Source of the DNA: Nautilus pompilius
Lineage: Eukaryota; Mollusca; Cephalopoda; Nautilida; Nautilidae
NCBI GenBank assembly: GCA_018389105.1
Contig: JACATO010000311.1
Location: forward strand, 1,570,001-1,634,000
Direction of reading: 5' to 3'
Length of the DNA stretch: 64,000 nt
The stretch's first letter is position 1; each line of letters begins with the position of its first letter. Positions 24,703-37,139 of this stretch are shown here, one piece after another. A model generated the notes under the pieces. The model had not been told where the DNA came from and did not search any database. It was given only the letters and a program-made list of their open reading frames with translations. The translations under genes were made by a program, and so were the position numbers.

Positions 24703-27700
24703 CTGAAAAGAGAAGAGAGATAGAAATCATGTCTTAGCCCAAATTACTTGACTTGACTTTGATATACTCAGCTGTTCCTTCATTGCCAGAATTTATTCCA
24801 GATTTGAAATAAAAAACAACAAACAACACTCAAAGCTAAATTTAAGCAAGTAGGTAGATAAAAGATTATTTAAAACTTTTCATGTGAAATATCACTGCTA
24901 GTGTTTATTTAATGGTTCAATAGTTGTGATGATGCCATCATGGCTTATGCAAGAGACTCCAAGGAAGAGAAGTAATCATCAATATGATTCTTTTTTAATT
25001 GATTATTATTAACTATTCTTGCTGATTTTTTTTCCATTCATTATCTTATTACAAAAGAAAAAAAAAATTTTCTGATATTTAACCATACAGGAATCTTAGC
25101 TAATTTGTAATTAATATCCCTGGTGATATTTGCCTTTGTTCATTCACTTGAAGCTCCTAATTATTCTTAAACATTTTGCAAATGTACTTAGAAAGATAAA
25201 CCTTATTCACCTTTCTAATCTCTTAGAAAGAGATAAATAATAATTATTTAGCTTTATCATGCATTAATTTAAATATGAAAAGATTATTCAAAAAGTAATG
25301 AGCCCTAATAAATGACAGGGAAACACCTATAAAAGTACAACTGTGATTTCATCCATGCAAAATATAAATGTTGCCTCTTCTATCATCCAGATGACAGCGC
25401 ATTAATCTTTGCAAATAGAAGCTACCATGAATAAAACATTAAAACAAAGAGCTATAATATGAGAGTTCTTCAGAAAAGATGTAATCCTAAAAGCACTCTT
25501 GTGTAACTGCAGAATGTGTATGGTGAGTTTAGCATCTAGTATCAGCTTGCTGGTAAGAAGTGATGGGCTTTACATTTCAACAAAGTAACATTGACAATGA
25601 AGCCAAGTGAGATTCAGACAGCCACTGAGTACTATGACAACCAACAGGATCACACTCAAACATTATTACTTTTGGGATTGTTCTAGTATTTACATGAGAG
25701 GTGTGCCATATTTTGTGTGAATTTACTACAACCATTTTACCCTTTTATGTATATATATATATACCAGGGGATGGTCAAATGAAATCTGACTGAAAAAACA
25801 TTGCTCTAACGGTGTCCAACAAGTTGCATTTGAACATTTCTAGTATACAAGCCAGAAATATTGTGGTTCCTCTTCTCCCAGTTTTAACTAGTCTGATTCC
25901 TCATTATATATATTTTACATACTTTGTGCTAACACTAAGAACTTTTCATGCTTAGATAAACACCACACCTTAGAAAAAAATGTCCTAACAACTTAAATTT
26001 CAATTTGACAAACCTGCTTAAAAAACCATGATGTCCATTTTCTTCGGAAGAATATAAACTCCCTCTCTCTCTCTCTCTCTCTCTGCTGTGCAGTTCATCT
26101 CACCAGAAAATTTTTTCAAAATTTTAATCAGTACAGTTTGAACATAGGTTACTACTATCACTAGTGCATTGTTGGTCTCAGAGTTAAAATTACTTAATCA
26201 CAAGTTATCAGATCCATAAAAAAATAATTAGACTTCCTGATAGCAAGTAACACTGAGAGAACTGGTTCATGTTGTTTCTTTGAATTAGAGGAAGCCATCA
26301 TGTTAGGCTTGTGCAACCAAACAATCTTACACAACCCAGACACCAAAAGAATGGTTCTGGTGTTTCCCATATGGTTAAATAACACAGAAATATTCAAATT
26401 TACCAAGATCACCTTAAATGGCTGCTACAGGTTGAATTATGACAAAAAAAAACAACCTTCAGCCATGAAGTAAATAGTAAGGTCATTAACATAATTAATT
26501 CAGAATTTTAATTTTCTTAAAAGTAATAGCAGCAAATTGTGCTAAATAATTAATATTTATAGCATAGAAATTAAAGTTTTATAAAGTTATGACCATTAAA
26601 GCTGTAATTTAGTAACTATGTAATTAATCCAAAACCATATGAGTATTTTTTTTGCCAAATTTATAATCATAAATGGAATTTTGTTTTCCAGTTTACTTTT
26701 ACTCACTTTTTTCCAGTAAATTATCACTAAAATCCTAAATAATAAAGAATCTTTCTTTTCAAAAGGGTGAAGAAAGGAATCGGAGTTACTGTATTTAGAA
26801 ATAATTCATAAATATAGAAATCTGTAATTTCATAGACCTACTACCTTTAGTAACAAAATTTATTTTCTCCTCTATTATTGAAGATTTTGTATTACAAAAA
26901 AGAAAGCTGATTTAATAAATTCAACTACTGTTATATGAGACCTAATAAAACTTTAGAGATAATTATCTACACCAAAACGATAACACTACAGCGTTTTTCA
27001 AAATCAAAAAAAAGGGGGGAGTTGTCATACAAAGTCTGTTTGTTCATCATTTTTTAATGTTTAGGAAAAATTCTTCCAGGGACCTTAACCTTTTATATGC
27101 TACCTGGAGTGCATTTTCAGGTAACTACTCTTCAAGTCCATATTATATACCACAGGGCCTGTGACACAGTACTTTCTTCATTAAACCTAACCCTTAAATC
27201 TCCAATCCCATGTTTTGCATTTGTATGTGTTGACTAAATATATATATTCAATATAAATACTGGCCAGTGCTTCCAGGCTGGGGTCAGGTGGTATACAGAG
27301 ATTTAAAGCAGCTTTGTCTGGCTTTCCACATTTCTCTAACCACTTGAGGTAAGTCAGGTCAATTACTCCCATCTTCACAACATTTAATCTTCAAACAAAA
27401 AAAAACCCAAAATAATTTTATTTTATATTTCTAGCCAATGACTTCTTGAGACTTGGAATTAAGATGGCAGATTACTGTTAATTATTAATTAGCAGTTATA
27501 ATGGCTGTCAGTGAGATTCTTAATAGGAAACCTTACAACTATGCCAGAGAATCTCAGAAACCTGCAGTTATAGCGAGAGAGATTGGAAAAACAAAACATG
27601 GGGAATAAAAGACACAAACTCCCTCACCTGGGTTGTCTCCCTTGTAGACATTGGTGTACAAAAAAAAACAAAAACAAAATGCATATTGAACTCTAAAAAG

Positions 27701-30700
27701 AAAGTGTTCCCATAGCACAACACTATAAAACAAACTGCTTAGCAATAGAAGACAATAGAAATAATGATACAAATGCTGAATGCTGCCAATAATCAGTATT
27801 GATTTAGTAGAATTTCTCTTCAGATATACAATTCTACATTGAAATAGAGTTTAAGGAAACAGTGTTAATATCAACAGCAATTTAAAACAAAAAGGGCCAT
27901 TATTGCATTTTTAAACTGTCTGAACTCAGCATTTGTGATCTACACCCTTTAAAGAAATTATCGGTACACCAACCAACTAAAGTTAAAGCATGCAACAAAA
28001 ATTTGTTCAGATTTTGAGAGCACACATAACACCATTTAGAAAACAAAAATACAAATTGTCAAACTTCCATTCTGCTAAGTTCATTGTCTTTCAAAAAGCA
28101 TAAATCTGAACAAACATCACTCACAATAACTTTAAAATCTTTTTATACTTGTAGAAGGCAAAATTTGCATTTTATTGACAAATTTGAAAGGTGAACTGTC
28201 ATCACCATAGTTAGAAATAACATTCAATAAAAGGTTTTGGAAATATTTTACGTGTCATGATATTCTTATATTCTTAAAAATTTAACATGGCTGCCCAAAC
28301 TAAACCTTTAACTCAAGTAAATAACACATTTCATTATTTCTATCTATGAGCAACTTTTGTTGACTGTGCAGCAGTAGTTATATGAAAATTTCTAAGACCT
28401 AAATCAAGATAAAATTTATTTGAAGTATCAAAGGAAAACCCAAGTTTGCTGATAAAAGACTCAATTTGCTCCATAACTAAAAAAAAAACTCTTCTTAAGG
28501 TAGAGCCTGAAAATCTACCTAATGTTTTAGAAATAATTATAGAATCATACACAGGATATGCAGAAAGGATAAGTGATTGCAAATGAGAGACATATATAAT
28601 ATGTATACATTGCATTATTACAGAAAATATACATGAATAAAATGAATACATTGTACAGTGCATTACAATTGAACCCTTTGCTTTATATAGAGCAATACAC
28701 ATTGTTTTCATGCTCCTATTCAGGTTATCTCTGTATGACTGGAATGTTGTTCCAAATACACTTTCCATAATCCATCCTAGGTATTTGGCTGCTATGTAAC
28801 TTTCTCAGTAGCCATATAGCCTCCATGATGTTCATAACAAAACTTTATGGAGGCCAAGGTATCTTTGTGAGTGTTCCATCAGTACATTCCAGATAGTTTT
28901 TCACCACAATGACTGTATGCTTTGGTTCATCACAGCACAATGAGATGCCTTTCTGAAGGAATGGTGTGATGGATAAGAATCTAACTATACCTGTGAACAG
29001 GCAATCAATATACCTTCTATTTTATACAAATCTCTGACACCCTTGGCTGATATTTAGCCCCACATTTGTATTGATCAACCCCAACACTTTACTGAAGCTG
29101 TTGTACACTTTTGAAGGTGGACGTAAGAGTTGTATAATAAACTGCTGTTGATTATTTCCAAACAATTCAAGCAGACTAATCTGTAAAGAGCACATACTCC
29201 AGGTTTGGTCATCCCACTGTTTAATTTCTGTTGCCCATTTCAGCCTTGCCATTTGATTGCATCTCTTCATCAATGGTTTTCAGGCAACACCCATCAGGGC
29301 CACATGGTGCTAATGTGCATCATACTCATCTTGAAAAAATGTTAAGATCCATATTTGCAGCTTGGCCTTTATTACGTACAGAACACACTGAGATACTTAT
29401 CACCACTTTGGACTTTTTTCCTCAACTGCATTTAATGTCAATAGTAGCATCAGTTTATTATAGCCTCCTCAATCTTGCATACAGCTCCTTCTATAACATT
29501 AAGGCATAGCCTTCACTAGCTAAGACTTTGATTTCTATATTTTTGTCATGTGATATTTTCTTTCGAGAAACTACAGTATTCACAAAACACTCACCACACT
29601 ATGGTGATATAATTGCCTATACCTTTATAGTCCTTCTGCAGGTGTGACATTCTAATTGTTGGCATGACAACCAATCACAGTGTACTATACCAAGCCATGA
29701 CCGTACCATGGAGCATTTAAATTTTACATGAGATGAATTTTACCATGTGTTATTTGCATTACATATTCATTTTTTCCTGTTTTCATAATTATTTCTAATA
29801 TTTTTATCAATAATTTTCAAATATGTGCAGAAGATGATATCATAGTTCAGGAGACAGCAAACAGCTGTGTGGGTGCATGCATGATTACATTTTGTACTCT
29901 CACTTCAGAAGAGCTCAAAAGCATAAGAAAGCTATTCCAAAAGTGTTAATAAGAGGTTTTTGTGATTAGTCTCTTGTTTATTGGTGAAACCAAACCACGA
30001 TATCAGTAGCAACATTAATTAAAACTGTTTTCTATTAAGGATTCTAGAAAATTGTAGAATGTTAATTTGTGACTATAAGTTGATAAAAAAAAATATCTCC
30101 TAAAATAGTGAAGAGGGGATAGTAGATTTTACAAAATTTTAATGTGGAAATAATAAGCTGAATATTACAAAAACAGTGAATGCTCCTATCATTCTAAAGG
30201 TTTATCAGAATTTTTCTCAGAATTTTTCTGCAAAATGCCATGATAACAAATCAAACTCGGCACCAGCAGGTGATTGTTATTTCTCTTTTTTTATAAGTGA
30301 TGGAAATAAGAAAAACCTTTAAATATGAAGGAACCCTCCACCTCTGACAAAGGTGTCCAAGAACAAATGAGCAAGGTAAATTTGATGGTAAAAACCATTC
30401 CAGTATAGTGAGGAAAACATCATACCGTGACATAGTAGTTACATTTCTCTCCCTGGCAGCATTCCACACATTCCCAATCTCGGTACCAATCTCGCTGACA
30501 ACGCAGCGTCTGACCCAAATGGTGTCGGTAACTTTCACAGGCATCTGTCTTGTTGCAGGATTTGGAGATAGTGTGGATTCTTTCCTGTCTTGGTGTCCAG
30601 AATGGAGCCTCTAAACAGGAATTTAATGAAAATACAGGTAAAATCTTTTGTGGTAATATAGAGAAGAAATAGGAAAAAGGTCAAGACAAAGAAAGGGGAG

Positions 30701-31837
30701 AGAAAAAGAGGAAAAGGGAAAATGGGGAGTGGAGGAAAAAGAAAGGGGAGGAAAGGGGCTGACTGTTGAGTCATATGTCAACACTATTAAATGCTAATTC
30801 TTTCATGTTATTCCTACATGAGACAACAGATGGATTTTCATTCAAAATCAAAAGTTTTCTCAATCTGTTGCCATGGCATCAGAAAGATCTGGTCAATAGT
30901 ACAATATAGTACACCAAGAGTTCTCTACTTATCAAAATAAAATAGAATGATAAGGCAATGGAAAATCTGTTCCTGTCCAACTTACGCTGCCAAGAGATGA
31001 CTGTCATGCATGCATCATAGTGCTGCTCACATTGGATCGTCGTCTTCACACATTTGTCTTTGTTGTGCGGCTGACTCTGGCACACGTAGCACTCCAGACA
31101 CAAACCTGAAAATCAGCAGAAAGTTGTGTTTGTTTGATAGCATTATGTTGAACATTACAACAGCAGCAGCCTGCTTACTGGTGGCACTCAGCACTTGTCA
31201 GCTTTCCTACTACAAGATGTTTCATTACTCTATCAACCTAAATCATTTTTTATTGGTTTGCAGCTTCATTTTCGCTGTTGAAATAGTAAATTAGTGAGAT
31301 ATTTCTCACATACATTACGACTACTACTACGATACTGATTTAAAAATTGCGCATTCCCTATTAAATGTTTAATTAGATAATAATGATCCAAGGAACTAAG
31401 CCTTTCAAGTTTTGACAGTCCAAAAGAAATTTAAATGAGTCAAAACAAATGGCGTTCTTTGGAAAGTTTGGTAAATGCTACATTATATTAACCAACAAAT
31501 AACCCACGAGGTGTTGTTTGTAAAGAACTAACTCTGGACAGATACGAGTCAATCCAAGATCCGTATTCCGCATCTCTAATACCCATATCGTGATGAGTCT
31601 CACGGCTCCTTGTTCGACCCGCCAACGATTTATACATGCAAAAGTGGGGAGGAGAAAAGATCCAAGGCACAGAGCAGACCGGAGTAAGACAACGGAAGGA
31701 GAAAATCGTCCGCCATTACTGCGCTGGTCAGACGGTTACAAAGGAAACCTAATCGGTCGCGACTTTGAGCCCGTCTTCGTCAACTCACCTGTCGGCAGGG
31801 CCCCGAGCAAAAACAGACACACGACAAGAGCCCTCAT
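24622..31837 (-). CDS. Ly6/uPAR (three-finger) domain protein, secreted and probably GPI-anchored; four exons, complete
   Basis: Joined from exons 31789-31837, 30986-31105, 30426-30610 and 24622-24702 (49+120+185+81 = 435 nt, 144 residues plus TGA). All introns are GT-AG and phases agree (1, 1, 0). Residues 1-17 form a hydrophobic signal peptide starting MRALVVCLFLLGAL. The ectodomain (18-118) has cysteines at 19, 22, 25, 35, 42, 49, 75, 81, 94, 104, 107, 108 and 113. It opens with LECYVC and closes with CCQGEKCN, the CC-x4-CN hallmark of LU domains. N76-K-T is a possible N-glycosylation site. Residues 119-144 give a small-residue stretch (GSG, 120-122, a plausible anchor site) and a hydrophobic tail, typical of a GPI signal. 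Family members act at the cell surface or are secreted, often tuning ion channels, receptors or septate junctions. The partner here is unknown and I recognise no named ortholog. An in-frame ATG lies 39 codons upstream (31954), but only the 31837 start places the signal peptide at the N terminus. Confidence 0.9.
25500..25740 (+). repeat. Dispersed repeat, copy B
   Basis: Aligns by eye with about 15160-15370: shared order of TTTACATTTCA / TTTGCATTTCA, AATGAAGCCAA / AGTGAAGCCAA, TTCAGACAGCCA / TTCAGGCAGCCA and GAGAGGTG. Both copies lie on the same strand and neither has an open frame. The family is not identified. Confidence 0.5.
26061..26084 (+). repeat. (CT)n microsatellite in Ly6 intron 3
   Basis: About eleven to twelve CT units. 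Confidence 0.95.
28790..29300 (-). pseudogene. Tc1-like transposase relic in Ly6 intron 3
   Basis: RLKWATEIKQWDDQTW and LLELFGNNQQQF (about 29150-29245) match the segment around the first catalytic Asp, which is itself gone. EPKHTVIVVKNYLE (about 28905) matches the part after the second Asp. It shares the order and wording of the relic at 11230, on the opposite strand. Confidence 0.75.
30426..30610 (-). CDS. Ly6 gene exon 3 (second half of LU domain)
   Basis: Acceptor TGTTTAG/AGGCTCC, donor GTCACG/GTATGA. It encodes residues 57-118, including SCNKTDAC, the Trp/Tyr/Arg-rich stretch RDWYRDWEC (96-104) and the closing CC-x4-CN. If intron 3 is not removed, translation reads Val then stops at the TGA two codons past the junction, giving a 119-residue protein with no anchor. 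Confidence 0.9.
30986..31105 (-). CDS. Ly6 gene exon 2 (first half of LU domain)
   Basis: Acceptor TTTTCAG/GTTTGTG and donor GGCAGC/GTAAGT. It encodes residues 17 to 56, with the opening LECYVC and the cysteines at 35, 42 and 49 that make up fingers 1 and 2. The split inside the three-finger domain at phase 1 is common in Ly6 genes. Confidence 0.9.
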
Positions 31838-31960
31838 TTGACAGGCTTCGAATAACCTACTGAGACCAACGCCACCATAAAACCGCGCTTTCAAACTGTC
31901 TAACTTTTTCTTCGCACCTGAGTCAAACGAAGGGAAGTAATTCATTTCGCTCACCTGTGA
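31480..31960 (-). promoter_or_regulatory. CpG-rich promoter area and 5' region of the Ly6 gene
   Basis: CG dinucleotides cluster here (for example GTCGCG near 31756-31761) while several kilobases either side are nearly free of them. Exon 1 lies inside. In invertebrates with gene-body methylation, promoters keep CpG while transcribed bodies lose it. The transcription start is not identified, and no clear TATA box was picked out. Confidence 0.5.
31789..31837 (-). CDS. Ly6 gene exon 1 (signal peptide)
   Basis: Codes MRALVVCLFLLGALPT plus one base of Gly17. The donor reads GACAG/GTGAGT, a near-perfect consensus (GTGAGT pairs with 31783-31788). The exon lies in a CpG-rich patch, as expected for a promoter-proximal exon. 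The reading frame stays open upstream to 31954, so the 5' limit of the transcript is not fixed here. Confidence 0.88.
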
Positions 31961-34900
31961 TTTTTCAAAACATTTTTAAATCAAAGGTGGAGCTTCACCC
32001 GAGAAAAGCGAACTTTGAAGCGTTACATTGATTTGATAACTTCATTTTCACTTTACGTATAATGGTGCAATTTAACGTGTAATATAGCCAAAGTTTGGGG
32101 TTGTTTTCTTTATTTTAATTTTAAAAGAGAGCAATTTAATTCATGCATTTTTTAATTTAGCCTCTCTAATGTTGTTTACATTGTAGCAATTCTCTTCTGT
32201 AAGGGAGAATAATGTGCGAATTCCTCAGAACTTCTTTCTCCTATCAGGGTCGCCATTTGGACAACACTGCTTTCCAGGTGGTGATTGTTATCGTTAGATG
32301 GCATTGGTTAAAAAAACAAAGTGAAATCACTTCCCCAGGCTCTGCTTTCTTATTTGTTAAACCTCTTCATTCGAACTCCACCCCACACAGGATTAGCATC
32401 CTTGGACGCTTCTGATAACATGGTGCATATTTTGAAGTTTGGAATACATTTGCCACTCGTGAGCAAGTGTACATCTGCCATTAAATTGCATGTGTTCAAG
32501 TTATCTTACTTCTAAAAACAAAATATAAAACCTCGATGGTATAGAGGAAATGCCTAAATTCCTCATGTCAAATACTAATTAAATTAACGATCTTTTGACC
32601 TACTTTGTATATATATATCACAAATACCAATGTTTTTTTAAAACCTAAAAATAGTTCAATGACAAGTTCAGACAATTTCTGTGATCATCACATTGGGAAA
32701 GCTTTTAAATAGAGAAAATTGTATAGATTGTGGGCTGCTGCTTCAGGTTCACATTAGAACTTATAGGTACTGCAAACAAATACTGGCATCGTTCAGCAAA
32801 TGTGAGCTAAGGTTTGTGTTATTTTTTTAAATGTTATTTACTGCTTTCTTCAAAAACCCTTTAAGAACTGTTCTGAACCACATCAAAAAAAAAAAAGAAA
32901 AAGTAATTCTATTTAAATCAGGGGAATTTTTAACCATGACATTTTGAATAACTTCAATGAAGGATGGCAAAAACCCATTTCAGTAGAAGAGGCTGCATGA
33001 GGTACATTATAAAGTTCCTGACTGAGTTAGTATACAGCCCTATTAAATGTGATCTAGCTAGCATCCTCCCACATTAAGGAAGAGACTACAAAATTTACTA
33101 GAGAGAAATTAGGGTCTTAAGTAAAACCTTGTTTTAAGAGTATATTCCAGTTTGACAAAATGTTATGGTGATAGGTTCATTAGTTCCTACAGAAGTTCTC
33201 TTTCAAAATCTGTAGTTATTTTTCATTAACAACAGATTTTCATTTTATTTTAAAATAAGCACAGAGAAACTGAGAGAGACCATTTCAGTAGGTTTAGATT
33301 CTGTAAAATATTTATTTGCAGTGTACTTACACTTCAAAACTGTAATGACTTATGTAAATTATACTCTGAGAGGCATCATTATCTTCACACTCACAATATA
33401 TTTAATGACCTGAGTGTAGTTAGTGTCAGCATTCCACACCAAGAAAAAAAAACATGGTAGTAAAAAAAACAACAAAACCAAGTATTAATCTTTAAAAAGC
33501 TACCATCAGACAAAGTATAATTAGGGACATAACAACACACTGTCAACCTTTGGCCCTTAGTCAATTAACCTCACAGAAGAAAGTGAAGGAACTTTGTTGG
33601 AAGACTTGAATAAGATTATTGATAATCTGAAAATGCATACAATATGAGGTGATCCTAAAATTTACATGGAGTTTTAATTATTATAATAGAAATATGTACA
33701 AAGTCTAAAGAGAAGGGAGATGCTTAATTATTAGTTTTTATTCATTCTGTCACTATCCAGAATCTTAGCCAATTCTATAAGTTATTCCATTTATTTCTCA
33801 TTTCTAAAACTTAACATGAGCAATACTATTATTTTTAAAACTGAGCAGACACATCAGATATTTTATAATTGTAACCTTTAGTAATGATTACTATAGATAG
33901 CCAAATAATTTTTCACCATTAATATGCTCAAACTCCTTGTTTTCCAACCCTTTCAGATCACTATGCAAGCTCTCCATCTAGATAAATCAAACATCTTGAA
34001 TCTTTTTTTTTTACATATTCTAAATACATGAAGCTGGGAAACAAAAAAATAACAAAAAAAAAACGTTTCATTTTTGCATAAATGTTTTTTATTTCACAAA
34101 TCAAGTGTACTTTAACATCCAATCCCCCCTTTTTTCTTTTTTAACTCAGGCATCATTAATGCCTTTCCCTGAGAAATGAGACAAACAAAAAACTGAGTTT
34201 TGCTTTTAAGGAGTTAAAAACCTATGTAAAAAGGAAGAAACCGTCACAGTAACATCATTCCTCTTACCAAAAAATGAAAGACATTTTTCTACTGAGTACA
34301 ATAAAATATTTGACATTGTACTTTTGGAAAAACTTTTAAGGACTTTTGGTTTTGCTAAAGATCTATTCGTTTTCCGTACCATAATTGCCCAGTTTTACAA
34401 TGTGGTGGTAATAAGATCTAAGAAAAGGTACATAGTCATATACCTGAGCTCTGCCACCAACATTTCCTACAGTATATTAAATAATTATTAAAATTAAACA
34501 TTACCATTTAGTTTAGCTACACGTTTTAAACTGTTTTTAGTAAGTTTAGTTAACAGCAGTTTATTTCACCATTTACTTGCTTATTTTAAAAATGATATTA
34601 AAATGCATTATTATATTTACTACCTAATTCCTCATTGCATTATTTAGTGTTATATTCCTGAGTCATGTGATGTGAAAAGAGTTATCAATTTTTTTCTGAG
34701 ATAAATACTTCAGGATGTATTAAAGAGTAACATTTATAAAGATCTCAGATTTGTCATCAATGTATTTTCCAAGCAGCATTTCATTTAAATTGTCAGTTGT
34801 CTTACAACCCAGGTACACATTCCTAAACAAGGACGTCTTCAGTAAAAGCCTTTGCCATTCTAACCAAATCAAAATTAAAGCAATTAAACAAAAGAATTTG

Positions 34901-35219
34901 TAAACCAATTCATTGAGCAAACTTAGTATTTATAGGCTCTGTCCTGGTTGCTGATAGTAGTTTACCATACCTGACCAAAGATGGCTTGGTCTCTTTCATT
35001 CTGCTGCTTGTCCACATTTAACCAATTAGCATTTAAACCAGCCAGAAAAAAAAACTACACGTTTTGACAGGTTGTCTTTAGCAACAAAGGTAAACAACCC
35101 AAATCTATCTATCTCACATAGTGGTAAAGATGTGCCTTAAAAACTAAAAAGTACTTGATTTTATTTTTATCCTATTTTACATGAATAGAAGGACTTACTC
35201 AAATGATTAGTATTGGAAA
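31961..35219. other. Upstream flank of the Ly6 gene, no recognisable gene
   Basis: AT-rich and CpG-poor soon after the promoter patch. No coding sequence or named repeat was recognised before the LINE begins. Confidence 0.5.
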
Positions 35220-35879
35220 TGCTAAGGTCCCACATGAGGGCTGTTATGCGGGGGGGTGGGGGGTGGGCAGGGAGGTAGGCTCTTTCTCTGCTCATTAAAT
35301 GCCTCCAAGGAAATGCGACTCATATAGCCTCTAACAGCCAAGTCCAACTCCTGGCCTTCACGAGTGGCCCAGATATGGGTCCGGCGGGTCTGTTCCAAAC
35401 TAGCAGAAGGGGCGAAGGCGAATTTATGGCGCTTAAAAACCAGTGATGCTTCGGATAGGTGGAACTCGTTAGTCCTGGCTGACATTTCACCTAAGGAAAA
35501 CTCTACGACTCCAAACCTCCACTGCCTTGCAGCAATACTTGTTCATGAGAAAGGCTTCGGGTGAAAACCCAGAGGACAAACAAGGGTAGACAAAGCTCAA
35601 GAGCCATGACTGGCAGTTGGTCTAGGGGAGGAACCCCTGATAAATGTTCATGGCCAAAATTGGAGATGTGGGACCCATGGGTGCCTAACTGCCATGTCAT
35701 GTTATCTACTTCAAAATGGAGACAACCAGATCGGATTATGGATGTGGTGCTCGTCCTCTGGAGATCTGCCGGTCTCGAAGAGGCCCACCCTCAACGAATG
35801 AAGTTCCCCTCACCCCGTTCTGTACGGTTGGCAGGCAGGGAGCGGGGGTTAACACTACTAGCCAAGAAAAGGAAAAGAC

Positions 35880-36540
35880 ACCCAGAAATGTCAACATTCT
35901 TCAATGGAATGCAGAGGGAGTCTACAACAAGAAAATCCCCCTCACTGAGAGACTGAGGTAGGAAACCATTGACATTGCCTTCCTACAAGAGATCCACTTG
36001 AAAGAAAACCAATGGTTTACCATGAGAGGATATCAGGTGTTTTGTCATGACAGAGATATAAGGGCCAAGGGAATAGTAGCAATCCTCATGAAAAACTCCA
36101 TCCCTGCACAAGAGTTTGTCATCAGGACCAACGACCAGGCTGAGATCCATGGTGTGAATATCGCCCTTCATAACCAGCAGAGGATCTACAATATCTACTG
36201 CCCGAAAGACAAAGATCTATCACTCAAGCTCATCCAGACCCAGGACAACAAATGCCTCATTGTGGGAGACTTCAACAGCCACTCAGAGGCATGGAGGTAT
36301 AAGGAAGCAGACAAAAGAGGTGATGAAGTAGAAGACTGGCAAGTGGACAACAGACTGGTACTCCTGAATATCCAGATGATCCACCAACATTCTTTTCAAG
36401 ATGGCTCACAACTAGCACCCCAGATTTAGCTTTTGCTACCAATGCTGTTTCCAAGATAGCATCCAGGACAGTACTGAAACATTTGAGAGGAAGTGATCAT
36501 TGTCCATTCAAGATAAGCTTGGATCTCAACTACAAACCAA
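35880..36540 (+). pseudogene. LINE endonuclease domain (EEP type), broken
   Basis: NILQWNAEGVYNKK near 35892, AFLQEIHL, VGDFNSHSEAW near 36261 and LRGSDHCPFKI near 36490 are the N, E, D-N and H blocks of an apurinic-type endonuclease. A TAG at about 35960 and a frame change near 36430 interrupt it. Confidence 0.87.
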
Positions 36541-37139
36541 AAGAAGCAAAGATGTTTCCGAGGTAGAACTACAAAAAAGCCAACTGGGAGTGCTTCGCAG
36601 AACGTGTGGACCAGTGCTCGATGAGAATTAATAACAAGCGACTGGACCTTAACACAAAAGCCAAAGCTCTGAAAAAGGCAATTCTCAAAGCTGCATGGGA
36701 ATCAATTCCTTGTGGTGCCAGGAAAAACTTTAGGCCCTACTGGACTGAAGAACTACAAGAGCAGGAAGATGCTGTGGAAGAAGCTAGGAGCCGTGTTGAA
36801 CAATATTGCCCTGAAAGCAGCAGATGTGAGGCACAAAAGAACTCTCATCCAAGAGATAAGCAGAACCTGGCAAGAACAGAACAACTAAATATGGATAAGG
36901 AGGGCCAGAGTTATGGAACATGGCACGTGCTCTTAACGATGAGAACAATAGAAGTTCACCGATTACACTAGAGCAGGATGAAAAGCTTCTCACCAGAAAG
37001 CAGGCAGCAGACTCCTTCGTTAACCAGTATGCATAGACAAGTGATCTCTAGGTCCCCATTGACAGAGAAAAGGAAATCAAAACAGCACAACAAGCCCACA
37101 AGGATCTGCGAGAGGAACCCCTGATAAGTGCCCCATTTG

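Larger units (their letters stand above)
24703..30425 (-). other. Ly6 gene intron 3
   Basis: A 5.7-kb intron, AT-rich and nearly CpG-free. It carries a repeat copy at about 25500-25730, a short AT tract near 25747, a CT microsatellite at 26061 and a Tc1-like relic at about 28790-29300. No further exon with matching phase was recognised. A 142-codon open frame at 28340-28768 has no recognisable features. Confidence 0.6.

Noticed and set aside
28340..28768. Minus-strand open frame of 142 codons in Ly6 intron 3
   Set aside because: No recognisable domain; ordinary AT-rich composition; sits inside an intron beside a Tc1 relic. Could be part of an unknown repeat but not supportable as a gene.
31736..31954. 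Longer N terminus for the Ly6 protein, starting at ATG 31954
   Set aside because: It would bury the signal peptide 39 residues inside; the 31837 start gives a normal secreted protein. The upstream frame is more likely 5' UTR.
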